DNA of 64,000 bases from assembly GCA_036337015.1 (NCBI GenBank), contig JAYZEZ010000006.1, forward strand, positions 1 through 64,000, given 5' to 3'. The position numbers were made by a program, and so were the translations under genes. Below are positions 7,691 to 16,448 of the stretch, piece by piece (position 1 is the first letter of the stretch; every line of letters begins with the position of its first letter). The notes below the pieces were generated by a model that saw only the letters and a program-made list of their open reading frames with translations, had not been told where the DNA came from and did no database searches. The stretch is from Casp-alpha2 sp036337015. GTDB taxonomy: Bacteria > Pseudomonadota > Alphaproteobacteria > Rhodospirillales > Casp-alpha2.

Positions 7691-8889
7691 TGTGATGCAG
7701 TCCTCTGCAAACTGGTTCCGCGAAGGAAAGTCTTGATGTTGCGGACAGCTTGGCGAATACGCTGATCATTTTCCACGAGGGCAATACGAACATGCCCATC
7801 ACCATGTTCTCCAAATCCAATGCCAGGTGCTACAGCAACTTCTGCTTCACTTAAAAGAAGTTTTGAAAATTCTAGTGAAGATAATTCACTAAATTCAGAA
7901 GGGATGGGTGCCCAAGCAAACATCGTTGCGGGAGGTGATGGTATATCCCAACCGGCGCTAGCAAGTCCATCAATTAGTATATCGCGTCTAGACTTATAAA
8001 TCTCACGAATTTCTGCAACGCATTCCTGTGGCCCATTAAGAGCTGTTGCTGCGGCTACTTGGATGGGGGTGAATGCCCCATAATCCAAATAGGACTTTAT
8101 GCGCCCTAGTGCTGCTATAAGCTTTTTATTACCAGTGGCGAAACCAATTCGCCACCCAGGCATCGAGTAAGTCTTGCTCATAGATGTGAATTCTACTGAA
8201 ATGTCCCAAGCTCGTTTAATCTGTAGTATTGAAGGGGGAGCAATATTTTCAAAATAGATTTCTGAATATGCTATATCGGAAAGTATAAAAATATCATGGT
8301 GTATACAGAAATCTACTATTTCTTCGTAAAAATCTAGATTTACGACCTTGGCTGTTGGATTGTTGGGATAATTCAATACCAAAGCTGTTGGCTTTGGCGA
8401 TGAATGTTTAACGGCGAGTTTCATAGCGTTCATAAGTTCTTCTTCGGGCCCGACGGGTATCGAACGAACGGCAGCGCCGGCTATAATGAAGCCGAATGGA
8501 TGAATTGGATAACTTGGATTAGTTACTAGAATTACGTCACCCGGACTTGTGATTGCAGATGATAAATTCGCGAGACCTTCCTTGGATCCAAGAGTTACGA
8601 TAGTTTCAGTTTCAGGATCCACCTCAACTTTAAAACGTTGTTCATAATAGCTGCTAATGGCTTTACGAAGACCAGGAATGCCTCTCGATTGTGAATAACG
8701 ATGAGTTTTTGAATCCTGAACAGCCTCAACTAGTTTTTGAACAATATGAGGTGGCGTTGGTAAATCAGGATTGCCCATCCCAAAGTCTATTATATCGGCG
8801 CCTTCAGCCCGTGCGCGCGCCTTCATATCATTAACTTCTGCAAAAACATATGGCGGTAAACGCCTGATTTTATGGAATTCTTGTTCCAT
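7687..8889 (-). CDS. alaC: Class I/II aminotransferase, AlaC-like
   Basis: This 400-residue PLP enzyme of fold type I has the cofactor lysine in SMSKTYSMPGWRIGF (Lys239), the NYPNNPTA motif (173-180) and the usual C-terminal Arg region. In alphaproteobacteria the gene beside hom is annotated either as an alanine-synthesising transaminase (AlaC) or as LL-diaminopimelate aminotransferase. The sequence places it in that group, but substrate choice cannot be settled from motifs. It overlaps hom by four bases, suggesting a role in aspartate-family or pyruvate-family amino-acid synthesis. Confidence 0.82.
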   Translation of the reverse strand: MEQEFHKIRRLPPYVFAEVNDMKARARAEGADIIDFGMGNPDLPTPPHIVQKLVEAVQDSKTHRYSQSRGIPGLRKAISSYYEQRFKVEVDPETETIVTLGSKEGLANLSSAITSPGDVILVTNPSYPIHPFGFIIAGAAVRSIPVGPEEELMNAMKLAVKHSSPKPTALVLNYPNNPTAKVVNLDFYEEIVDFCIHHDIFILSDIAYSEIYFENIAPPSILQIKRAWDISVEFTSMSKTYSMPGWRIGFATGNKKLIAALGRIKSYLDYGAFTPIQVAAATALNGPQECVAEIREIYKSRRDILIDGLASAGWDIPSPPATMFAWAPIPSEFSELSSLEFSKLLLSEAEVAVAPGIGFGEHGDGHVRIALVENDQRIRQAVRNIKTFLRGTSLQRTASQ

Positions 8890-8949
8890 GCTTAATCATC
8901 CTCAGAAGCCAATCTTTGTGAAAAAAAAACTTAAACGACTGATAAAATC

Positions 8950-10278
8950 CTAACGGGTTAGGTAAATTTCGGCCCGACGATTGCCTGCTTCTCCGGATAG
9001 CATAAATTCATAGTATGCCGGTTGAGTATCAGATACAGCAGCCACTTGGATGTTCTGCTTGTTGACTCCTAATTGAACTAAAGTTGCTGCAATTTCATCA
9101 GCACGGTCCATAGAAACTTTAAAGTTAACCATCTTGTGCTTGATTGGAGTTAGGTCTCGGGTCCGCGATGATGCATGGCCTACAATCCTAAATTGTCCGC
9201 CTTCCTTACGTTGGAAACTGGCAACTGAATTAAGAATTTTTTTATCGTGTGCCTTTAATTTATACGAGCCATTATCATAAAAAATAGTAGCCACTTTGAT
9301 TTCATTACCAAAATTAACCGGTTGGTTTGAAGACAATTTGCCTGTTGAATTTAAAGGCAAATTGCTTGTTGAAATAGAGGGACTTGTTGAAATAGAGGGA
9401 GTAGAAGGTTGAGGAGCAATGGGTACTTGAGATAAAGTACTTCCACCGGAATCAACGGTAACTCCTTGAGACGAAATAACCACTGTGGGAACTTGATTGC
9501 CCGTAAAATCTTTAGCCATTAGTGAAGCAATATTCGGATTTGCTGCACGAGAACGGATCTCTGCTAATTGTTTGGCTAAACGTTTTTTATCAGCCTCAAG
9601 ACTCTCATTAAATACTGGTTTTGCAAGAACTTGCGACGGCACTGAGCTTTTTTCAACATTTTGTAAAGGCATAGGCTGTCGTGCAACATTTGGTTTGGGC
9701 ATAGGCTGTCGTGCAACAAATGGTTTGGGCATTGGTGGAGGTGCTGGCTGTGTGGCTTTTGCCAAAGGTGAAACTGGGATAGGTTTAGGAATAGAGATAG
9801 GCTTTGCAGCAGTTGTGGGCTTGTCGCCAAGTTTTGACGAAGCTACTCCTTGTCGTTTGATTGATGGAGCATATTTGGGACGTTCGTTATCAGCAGGAAG
9901 CCCAGATTTGGCAATGTCTCTAGCCCGAGCTTGTTTGTCTACAGACGCGAGGATTGGAAAGGTTTCATCCGCACCATCCGAATTCTTATCCTTATCTGCA
10001 GAGAGGCCTTCAAGTTTGTTTTTGCCATTACCTAAATCAGCTTTTGGCTCTTCTTCAGAAAAATAATCCACTGTATCCCTGTACCAATCAGCCGTTCCTC
10101 TATACCATTCGGCAGGGTTAATAGCATCGGGCACCTGCGAACATGCGCTAATCAATGATGTGCTTAATAGAACGCCAAAAAGTATATATTTTGATTTAGG
10201 TAATTTGTATGAGGGAAAATACCTGAAACTTACCCTTTTTTCTGGGGCCATCACTCTCTCCATAATTTCAAGAATCAT
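8950..10278 (-). CDS. OmpA-domain outer-membrane lipoprotein
   Basis: The 442-residue protein has an unusually long basic N-terminus, a hydrophobic stretch and a lipobox ending ISAC (Cys46 from the first ATG). A later ATG (codon 10) may be the true start. A long low-complexity Pro/Lys/Ser region follows (about residues 75-310), with three 10-residue units of type MPKPxVARQP. An OmpA-like peptidoglycan-binding domain (about 325-442) holds IVGHASSRT and ends NRRAEIYLTR. It probably tethers the outer membrane to peptidoglycan across the periplasm. It lies 60 bases upstream of the aminotransferase gene on the same strand. Confidence 0.82.
   Translation of the reverse strand: MILEIMERVMAPEKRVSFRYFPSYKLPKSKYILFGVLLSTSLISACSQVPDAINPAEWYRGTADWYRDTVDYFSEEEPKADLGNGKNKLEGLSADKDKNSDGADETFPILASVDKQARARDIAKSGLPADNERPKYAPSIKRQGVASSKLGDKPTTAAKPISIPKPIPVSPLAKATQPAPPPMPKPFVARQPMPKPNVARQPMPLQNVEKSSVPSQVLAKPVFNESLEADKKRLAKQLAEIRSRAANPNIASLMAKDFTGNQVPTVVISSQGVTVDSGGSTLSQVPIAPQPSTPSISTSPSISTSNLPLNSTGKLSSNQPVNFGNEIKVATIFYDNGSYKLKAHDKKILNSVASFQRKEGGQFRIVGHASSRTRDLTPIKHKMVNFKVSMDRADEIAATLVQLGVNKQNIQVAAVSDTQPAYYEFMLSGEAGNRRAEIYLTR
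9365..9729. repeat. In-gene tandem repeats (30 bp x2 and 18 bp x2)
   Basis: Within the OmpA-like gene, a 30-base unit occurs at 9670-9699 and 9700-9729 with only two or three differences, and a degenerate third unit follows in coding order. Each unit encodes ten residues of type MPKPxVARQP. A separate perfect 18-base unit, coding six residues, is repeated at 9365-9382 and 9383-9400. Both lengths are multiples of three, so copy-number change would alter the length of the periplasmic linker without breaking the frame. Confidence 0.85.
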
Positions 10279-10525
10279 TATAATCCTTTGAATCTTAATA
10301 TTGCCCTAAAAAAGTTAACTGTTTACGAACATTTAAAACAAATTGTTTTGGCATAGCGTCCATACAGGCAGAAAATTGAAAACAAATTTTAAGTATAATA
10401 GCTTGATAATAAAGAATTTTAGAGACGGATCAACTAATGAGAATAAACTACTATAAATCTTTCAATTAGATTTTAAAGTAGCAATCGAATTTATAGAAAA
10501 AATATTAAAGAAATGGATTTGAATT

Positions 10526-11560
10526 CTAGTGTTTAAAATTTTTTAGCAATTCTTCCGCTGCTTGTCTGGGAGGCATCGCTCCATTTACAACGGAATCTAT
10601 CAGCAAATCTATTTTTTTACGTTTACCTTTAAATTTTTGTCGAACGATATCTTCCGCATTTTTTATTACTCGCATTTCGATTATATCTCTGCGGCGCTTA
10701 TCCATTAAGCCTGTTTCACTAAGATATTGGGCATGTTCATCAATTTTTTTAAGTAATTCAATAACCCCTACTCCAGTTTCTGCACTGGTAGCTATTACGT
10801 TTACATTCCAGTCAAGAACACTATCGTTAGTTTGGTTGATCTGTTTAAAATTTTTATTAACTCGGTTTTGTTGATTTGTTAATTTTTTTCCTAAAGCAAG
10901 CATTCCTTTGATGTCTAAAATTGTTTTATTAGCATCTGGTCGATCGCATTTTGATACTACGTGAATATCAGCAATCTCTAAAATTCCAGCTTTGATCGCC
11001 TGAACATCGTCACCAAGTCCTGGCGCCGAGATTACGGCTACTGAGTGAGCTGCCTTCATAATATCTATCTCATCTTGTCCGACACCGACAGTTTCAAGCA
11101 ATATTACGTTGAAGCCTGCAGCATCTAGTATATCTACGGCATCAAGACTAGCTCGTGCTAACCCGCCAATTTCTCCTCTAGTTGCCATAGAACGGATGAA
11201 TATGCCATCGTCACCAGTCAAATTCGTCATACGGATACGATCTCCTAAAATAGCTCCGCCGGAAAATGGGCTTGATGGATCTATGGCTATAATACCCACT
11301 GTTCTTCCCGTTTCTCGAATTGCTTTAGCCAATAGTTTAACAAGCGATGATTTACCACTTCCAGGTACACCAGTTAGGCCTACTACATGCGCTTGTCCGG
11401 TTGCGTAGTAGATTTCTGATAAGGCATCTAAGTGTTCGGGTTTTTCGGTTTCTGCAAGTGATATCATCCGGGCGATAGCGCGAATCTTACCCTCTTTTAC
11501 GCCCTCTACTAGGACTTTAGAATTTTCAAGGTTAACTTTTCTATTAATTTCTTTGCTCAT
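10526..11560 (-). CDS. MeaB/ArgK-family G-protein chaperone of a B12-dependent mutase
   Basis: This 344-residue P-loop GTPase has GVPGSGKSS (64-72), DPSSPFSGGAILGDRIRM (94-111) and ETVGVGQDE (156-164), which define the MeaB family that loads and protects coenzyme B12-dependent acyl-CoA mutases. The base-recognition motif is SKCD (203-206) in place of NKxD. An extra Asn/Gln-rich segment at about 226-248 makes it longer than usual. It is the last gene of the operon, overlapping the CoA ligase by four bases. Together with the B12-subunit-like gene it points to an acyl-CoA mutase system, but no catalytic subunit lies in the window. Confidence 0.9.
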   Translation of the reverse strand: MSKEINRKVNLENSKVLVEGVKEGKIRAIARMISLAETEKPEHLDALSEIYYATGQAHVVGLTGVPGSGKSSLVKLLAKAIRETGRTVGIIAIDPSSPFSGGAILGDRIRMTNLTGDDGIFIRSMATRGEIGGLARASLDAVDILDAAGFNVILLETVGVGQDEIDIMKAAHSVAVISAPGLGDDVQAIKAGILEIADIHVVSKCDRPDANKTILDIKGMLALGKKLTNQQNRVNKNFKQINQTNDSVLDWNVNVIATSAETGVGVIELLKKIDEHAQYLSETGLMDKRRRDIIEMRVIKNAEDIVRQKFKGKRKKIDLLIDSVVNGAMPPRQAAEELLKNFKH

Positions 11561-13005
11561 GGTTTTTTGAAAATAGAGATCGCTGGTTTTTCCTCGTCTG
11601 TGATTAGCGATTTATATAGTTCGTGATCATCAACTATTCGCTTCGCCTTAAATTGTGTTTTGGTCATTGATTTGGCTGAAACGATTTTTACTCTCGATTT
11701 TACTCCTAAAGCACTATCTAGTTGTTCTTCTATCTGGGTTTGTAAAGCTTTACATTTTTCCTTTTTCTTAAATATATTACCTTTGGTATCTATGCGAAGA
11801 ACCAGCTCATCCATAGTGCTGCCTCGTGTTATAATTATTTGATGTTCGCTACCGTAGCCTTCGATTTCATTTAATACTCCATTGATTGCACTAGGGTAGA
11901 TTACTTTACCGCGCACTTTAAACATGTCGTCTATTCGCCCATAGATACCATCTGGAAGACGTGGGTATGTTCTTCCACAAGGATTATTTTTTCCTTCCGT
12001 CCAATGAGTTAGGTCTCCAGAAACCAGTCTAATCATTGGTTGTGAATTACGTTCTAGGTGTGTGTGAATTGGTGTTCCTTGTTTGCCCCAATTAACACGG
12101 GCATGAGACTTTGGATCACATACCTCAGTATAAACAATGTCTTGCCACAATAACATGCCATCGGTTTGTTCGGTGCCTGCAGCATTCATCCAAGGAGATA
12201 ACTCTGCCATGGTTCCACAGTCTATTACTTTGGCCGCATACAAATCTTCAATACGCTTTTTTAAACTTGGTATCGATGCTCCAGGTTCACCATAGGCAAA
12301 TAAAATTTCAAGGCCAAAATCTTTTGGTTCTATCCCCTGGGAAACAGCAAGTTCTGCTAAATGGAGCATATAAGATGGTGTGCCATAAAAAGCTTTAGGT
12401 TTAATTTTTTGCATCCACACGATAGTTTGAGATGTCATATCGGGTGTTCCAGCTCCAAATGGGAAGGTCCTTGCTTGCAACCGCTCGGACCCTAAAAGGG
12501 CCCCCCAAGAGCCCATATCAAGGCTGAACAATGAGCCAATAAATATAGTGTCTCCAGGCCTTAGCCCCATGCCCCACATCACCCGTGCCTGATTGTTAGC
12601 TATAGTAAGCCAATCTCTTCTTCCGATCGCAAATGTTGTTGGGCTGCCGGTAGTGCCTGAGGTTCCGTGAATATGGTGAATTTCTGCTTCTGGAACGCAA
12701 AGGTAATCTCCAAAAGGTGGAAAATTTTCTTGGGCCTGCTTTAATTCTTCTTTAGTTACAACTGGCACGCGTTCAAAATTCTCTAGGCTGGTAATTTGAC
12801 TAGGGTGAATGCCAGCATGATCCCATTTTTTACGATAAAATGGAGAGTTTGCGTATGCATGTTCCATGACTAACCTTAATCTTTCAATTATAGCTTTTTC
12901 ACGAGCGTCAGGATCCATGGTTTCACGTTCAGGAAACCAAAATTGGCTATTTAGATTTGGTATATAGGCGCTGTTATATTCGGGAGGATAGTTCCAGGAT
13001 TCCAT
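11557..13005 (-). CDS. PaaK-like acyl-CoA ligase
   Basis: This is an adenylate-forming ligase of about 482 residues, related to phenylacetate-CoA ligase. Visible are the P-loop-like GTSGTTGSPT motif, AYGEPG, and a C-terminal adenylation subdomain containing YGRIDDMFKVRGKVIYPSAI. It activates a carboxylic acid to its CoA thioester with ATP. The substrate is unknown. In Hcm-type operons of other bacteria a similar ligase activates 2-hydroxyisobutyrate or a relative. The ATG at 13005 is chosen over an earlier in-frame codon (13062) because it follows AGTAGGT and avoids a long overlap with the upstream gene. Confidence 0.85.
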   Translation of the reverse strand: MESWNYPPEYNSAYIPNLNSQFWFPERETMDPDAREKAIIERLRLVMEHAYANSPFYRKKWDHAGIHPSQITSLENFERVPVVTKEELKQAQENFPPFGDYLCVPEAEIHHIHGTSGTTGSPTTFAIGRRDWLTIANNQARVMWGMGLRPGDTIFIGSLFSLDMGSWGALLGSERLQARTFPFGAGTPDMTSQTIVWMQKIKPKAFYGTPSYMLHLAELAVSQGIEPKDFGLEILFAYGEPGASIPSLKKRIEDLYAAKVIDCGTMAELSPWMNAAGTEQTDGMLLWQDIVYTEVCDPKSHARVNWGKQGTPIHTHLERNSQPMIRLVSGDLTHWTEGKNNPCGRTYPRLPDGIYGRIDDMFKVRGKVIYPSAINGVLNEIEGYGSEHQIIITRGSTMDELVLRIDTKGNIFKKKEKCKALQTQIEEQLDSALGVKSRVKIVSAKSMTKTQFKAKRIVDDHELYKSLITDEEKPAISIFKKP

Positions 13006-13015
13006 AATTATATAC

Positions 13016-13462
13016 CTACTTGCCCCTATGGCGAGAAACAATGTTTTGTATTCTAGAAACAAATTCGTCGTACGGTGTATCTTTAACTAAAATGTCAGTT
13101 AATCCCCAGTTTCTAAGGTTTTCAACAACATTGTCATTTTTTACGTTGTAAGCGAAAATTTGAATATTTTGAGCGCCAAACTCTCTTAACATTTTATGTA
13201 TCTTAGAAATACTCTCCATATTTGCAATGGTTTGCAAATTAATACCAAGAGCATTTACATCTTCTTGGACTGCTGCAAGAGCGATTTCGGTGGGATTGTA
13301 ACATTCATCAGTAAAAATCACATCTAATCCGATGTTACAAAATATTTGGGCTATCTTTCTGGTATTATCATCAGATGTTTTATTGCCAAGGTCTGACAAT
13401 AAAACCCGGAAGGCTATCGATTTTGTGTCCAAGATAGCATCTTCCTTACTTTTTTTCCACAT
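13016..13462 (-). CDS. Stand-alone B12-subunit-like protein with lost cobalamin motifs
   Basis: This is a 148-residue protein with the Rossmann-like layout of the small, cobalamin-binding subunit of acyl-CoA mutases. It opens with strand RVLLSD, then GLDVIF, P-TEIALAAVQEDVNALGI, and a C-terminal KDTPYDEFVSRI of the kind seen in free-standing small subunits such as HcmB. However, the DxHxxG loop has no histidine (no His before about residue 88), the SxL motif reads NLQ, and the usual GG is replaced by YNVKN. Normal base-off, His-on B12 binding therefore seems impossible. It lies between the gamma-carbonic anhydrase gene (17-base overlap) and the CoA ligase. The ATG is preferred over a TTG two codons upstream. 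Confidence 0.72.
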   Translation of the reverse strand: MWKKSKEDAILDTKSIAFRVLLSDLGNKTSDDNTRKIAQIFCNIGLDVIFTDECYNPTEIALAAVQEDVNALGINLQTIANMESISKIHKMLREFGAQNIQIFAYNVKNDNVVENLRNWGLTDILVKDTPYDEFVSRIQNIVSRHRGK

Positions 13463-13988
13463 TTCCAATACCGATTTTAAGATATTCCTTCGCCATCTTC
13501 CTATATTCTTGGGGAATGCGTTTAATCATTTCATTTTCCTGAATTCCACACTCACGAACAAATCGAGCCGGTGTTCCAGCCCATAACTGGCCGGCTTTTA
13601 CTATTTTTCCTGGAGGGACAAGAGATCCAGCTGCAACCATAGCTCCGGTTTCAATAATTGCACCATCCATAACGCAAGCCTGCATTCCAATGAAACAGCG
13701 GTTCTGAAGGGTGCAGGCATGAATGATTGCAGAGTGTCCTACAGTGACATCATCTCCAATAAAAGTCCCATATTTTTGGCTATCTACATGCACTACAGTA
13801 AGATCTTGAATGTTTACACGTTTACCAATACGTATAACGTTCATGTCTCCACGTACTATACATCCGTACCAAATATTGGTTCCTTCGTCGATTTCTACAT
13901 CACCAATTATATTTGCTGTTGGCGCAATAAAAACATCGTTATGAATAGTTGGCCAAATACTGCTGAAAGGAGAAATATTTTTCGTCAT
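13446..13988 (-). CDS. Gamma-carbonic anhydrase family protein (PaaY/YrdA-like)
   Basis: The 180-residue left-handed beta-helix protein has hexapeptide repeats through about residue 140 and a C-terminal helix. The three zinc ligands are present: His67 (TVVHVD), His85 and His90 (VGHSAIIH). Relatives act as carbonic anhydrases or, as with PaaY, as thioesterases in CoA pathways. The neighbouring CoA ligase and mutase-type genes make a CoA-related role plausible, but this is inference. It overlaps the downstream B12-subunit-like gene and lies 13 bases after the hydrolase gene. Confidence 0.87.
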   Translation of the reverse strand: MTKNISPFSSIWPTIHNDVFIAPTANIIGDVEIDEGTNIWYGCIVRGDMNVIRIGKRVNIQDLTVVHVDSQKYGTFIGDDVTVGHSAIIHACTLQNRCFIGMQACVMDGAIIETGAMVAAGSLVPPGKIVKAGQLWAGTPARFVRECGIQENEMIKRIPQEYRKMAKEYLKIGIGNVEKK

Positions 13989-14001
13989 GATTTTTGTTCC
14001 T

Positions 14002-14703
14002 TTATAATGTTAGCCAATATCTCATTACTGCACTGACGGCATATGGTCTTTCCAAAGGAGCTAAATGCCCGCAATCTTCTATAATGATTAAGTTAGCATT
14101 TGGAATAGCTTCTGCCATTTCCTCATGCTCTGAGAGTGGCGTCAAGTTATCCTGACGGCCACAGAGAACCAGTGTGGGGCATTTAATATTTTTAAGATCT
14201 TTAACTCCATCTGTACGGGATAAAATGGCAGTTTGTTGACGAATAAAAGCATCTGGACCGATGTTGGCGGCAGATTTCCTTATAGTACTAATTAAATCTT
14301 CGTCTTTTAGTCGTTCCGAGTGAATTAAGTAAGGTAGTAGCTTTCCTGTAACTCCCCTGAAATCACCAATGCCTAATTGTGATATCAATCCTTGGCGTTG
14401 CTTCCTTCTGTTTGGAGTGTCAGCTTTTGCTGAGGTGTCAATAAGAGCTAATCGCTCTACTCTTTGTGGGGCGATGCGCATAATTTCCTGGGCAACATAG
14501 CCACCCATGGATAAGCCAGCTAATGAAAACGATTTAGGTGCATTAGCTAGAATTCTACTAGCCATGCCACTAATTGTATCATCTTTTGTCATATCGGTAA
14601 CAGTCATGTCGGCAACATCGCGTAAAGTCATTGTTTGATGTTCCCATAAGGCTGCATCACAAAGTAAGCCAGGCAAAAGTAATAAAGTTGTTTTATTTTT
14701 CAT
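14002..14703 (-). CDS. Alpha/beta-fold hydrolase
   Basis: This hydrolase has about 233 residues. The nucleophile elbow is GLSMGG (Ser65), the acid is probably the Asp in CGRQDNLTP, and the base is the His in EDCGHLAPLERP, a complete catalytic triad. The fold resembles 3-oxoadipate enol-lactonase-like esterases. The substrate is unknown; its place as first gene of the CoA ligase/MeaB operon suggests an ester or thioester of that pathway. The start at 14703 follows GTAGGT. The longer open frame to 14781 adds residues atypical of the family. Confidence 0.8.
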   Translation of the reverse strand: MKNKTTLLLLPGLLCDAALWEHQTMTLRDVADMTVTDMTKDDTISGMASRILANAPKSFSLAGLSMGGYVAQEIMRIAPQRVERLALIDTSAKADTPNRRKQRQGLISQLGIGDFRGVTGKLLPYLIHSERLKDEDLISTIRKSAANIGPDAFIRQQTAILSRTDGVKDLKNIKCPTLVLCGRQDNLTPLSEHEEMAEAIPNANLIIIEDCGHLAPLERPYAVSAVMRYWLTL

Positions 14704-14850
14704 GATACCTACGGTAGCCAAAAACTGGTTATAGGCCAAGTGTATGCTAATCATTGACACCAAGCTATGATTAGCTGACAATGTTTGTAATTAAAACTTT
14801 GAAAATAATTGGGTGTTCCGACTGGGTGCGCCCTGTCAGTTTCTATCTTT

Positions 14851-16332
14851 ATGAGTTTCCAAGATCTCGGCTTAAGTGAAAAATTACTGCGTGCGCTCAA
14901 TGATGTAGGCTATTCTGAGCCGACTCCTATTCAATCTCAAGCTATTCCTGTAGTTTTTATGGGGCGTGATCTTTTGGGTTGCGCCCAAACTGGTACCGGA
15001 AAGACTGCAGGGTTTACACTTCCAATGATTGATATACTAGCTGCCGGAACAGCTAAGGCAAGAATGCCACGGTCTTTGATCTTGGAGCCAACTCGGGAGC
15101 TTGCTGCACAAGTTGCTGAGAGCTTTGATGTTTATGGGAAATATCACAAGCTAACCAAAGCACTTTTAGTTGGTGGCCATACTATGAATGAGCAAATAAA
15201 AACCATTGAGCGAGGTGTGGATGTTCTGATTGCAACGCCAGGAAGGCTCTTAGATTTATTTGAGCGCGGGCATTTATTGATGTTTGATGTTAAAATACTT
15301 GTCATCGATGAAGCTGACCGCATGCTTGATATGGGGTTTGTTCCGGAGGTGGAAAAGATAGTGGGGATGCTTCCAAAGATCCGTAACACGTTATTATTTT
15401 CGGCTACCATGCCCCCAGAAATCCGACGCTTATCTGAAAAATTTTTAATTAATCCTAAGGAAATTTCAGTTGCTCCACCTTCAACAGCAGCTGAAACGAT
15501 TACTCAGGGACTTGTTGTTGTCAGGCACATCAAAAATCATAAGTCAGGGGATGAGTCTAAGGAAAAACGCAATGCCCTTCGTAAGCTAATTCTTGTTGAA
15601 AAGCCTAAAAGTGCATTAATTTTCTGCAATAGAAAACGTGATGTTGATCTAGTTTGCCGGTCATTAAATACACACGGAATTACTGCCTCGCGGTTGCATG
15701 GGGATATGTCCCAACCTGCACGTACTGAGACACTTGGTAAATTTAAGGATGGAGAAATAAATATTATGGTGTGCTCGGATGTTGCTGCGCGTGGGCTGGA
15801 TATTCCAAATATGAGTCACGTTTTTAATTTTGATGTGCCAATCCATGCAGAAGATTATGTCCATCGTATTGGAAGGACAGGTCGTGCTGGTCGTCATGGG
15901 CACGCATATACAATTGCCACACCAGAAGATAGCAAATATTTAGATGCCATTTTTGAGATAACTGGTCAGGAAATTCCCATGTTGGAATTGGAGGGCATTG
16001 TGACCGTTGACTTAGATATGGAAAGAAGGACCGTCGAGGCAATTTCCTCTCAATCAACGCGAGAAGATAATAAGCGTTCAATCAAGAAAAAATCAGATGG
16101 TGTTGTCCATTCCAACAAGCAAAAAGTTGCAAAGAAAAGGGTCGCTGAAAAGAAAAAAAATAAATCAAAACCTTCATTGAAAAAAATAAATAAAAATATT
16201 GATAAAAAGATGTCTGATAAAATTGACAGTGGAAGAGAATCAGATGGCCAAATAATACATAATGCCCCAGTAAAGGGTTTAGGGGATCACATTCCAGCGT
16301 TTCTTATTAACACAACAAATGAAAAAAAATAA
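14851..16332 (+). CDS. DEAD-box RNA helicase, RhlE-like
   Basis: The protein has 493 residues from the ATG at 14851; a TTG 42 bases upstream would add an atypical N-terminus. The Q motif PTPIQSQAIP (25-33), AQTGTGKT (45-52), PTREL, DEAD (153-156), SAT (184-186) and the helicase domain 2 motifs ARGLDIP and HRIGRTGRAG are all present. A long Lys-rich, low-complexity C-terminal tail (about 410-493) probably binds RNA. Such helicases unwind RNA in ribosome assembly or mRNA decay, often in the cold. It is divergent from the hydrolase operon and shares its upstream region. Confidence 0.92.
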   Translation: MSFQDLGLSEKLLRALNDVGYSEPTPIQSQAIPVVFMGRDLLGCAQTGTGKTAGFTLPMIDILAAGTAKARMPRSLILEPTRELAAQVAESFDVYGKYHKLTKALLVGGHTMNEQIKTIERGVDVLIATPGRLLDLFERGHLLMFDVKILVIDEADRMLDMGFVPEVEKIVGMLPKIRNTLLFSATMPPEIRRLSEKFLINPKEISVAPPSTAAETITQGLVVVRHIKNHKSGDESKEKRNALRKLILVEKPKSALIFCNRKRDVDLVCRSLNTHGITASRLHGDMSQPARTETLGKFKDGEINIMVCSDVAARGLDIPNMSHVFNFDVPIHAEDYVHRIGRTGRAGRHGHAYTIATPEDSKYLDAIFEITGQEIPMLELEGIVTVDLDMERRTVEAISSQSTREDNKRSIKKKSDGVVHSNKQKVAKKRVAEKKKNKSKPSLKKINKNIDKKMSDKIDSGRESDGQIIHNAPVKGLGDHIPAFLINTTNEKK

Positions 16333-16448
16333 AACTCCGCATTATGCATCTGATTTATTTTGAAATTGAATTGGATTAAGCAGAATGCGACTAACACATA
16401 TTAACCGTATCATAATTATGGTTAATTAATTTAAATAGGAATTAATTA

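Noticed and set aside
9497..10066. A 189-codon plus-strand frame opposite the OmpA gene
   Set aside because: It is Gly/Leu-rich only because it is the reverse of the Pro/Lys-rich linker; it is a shadow.
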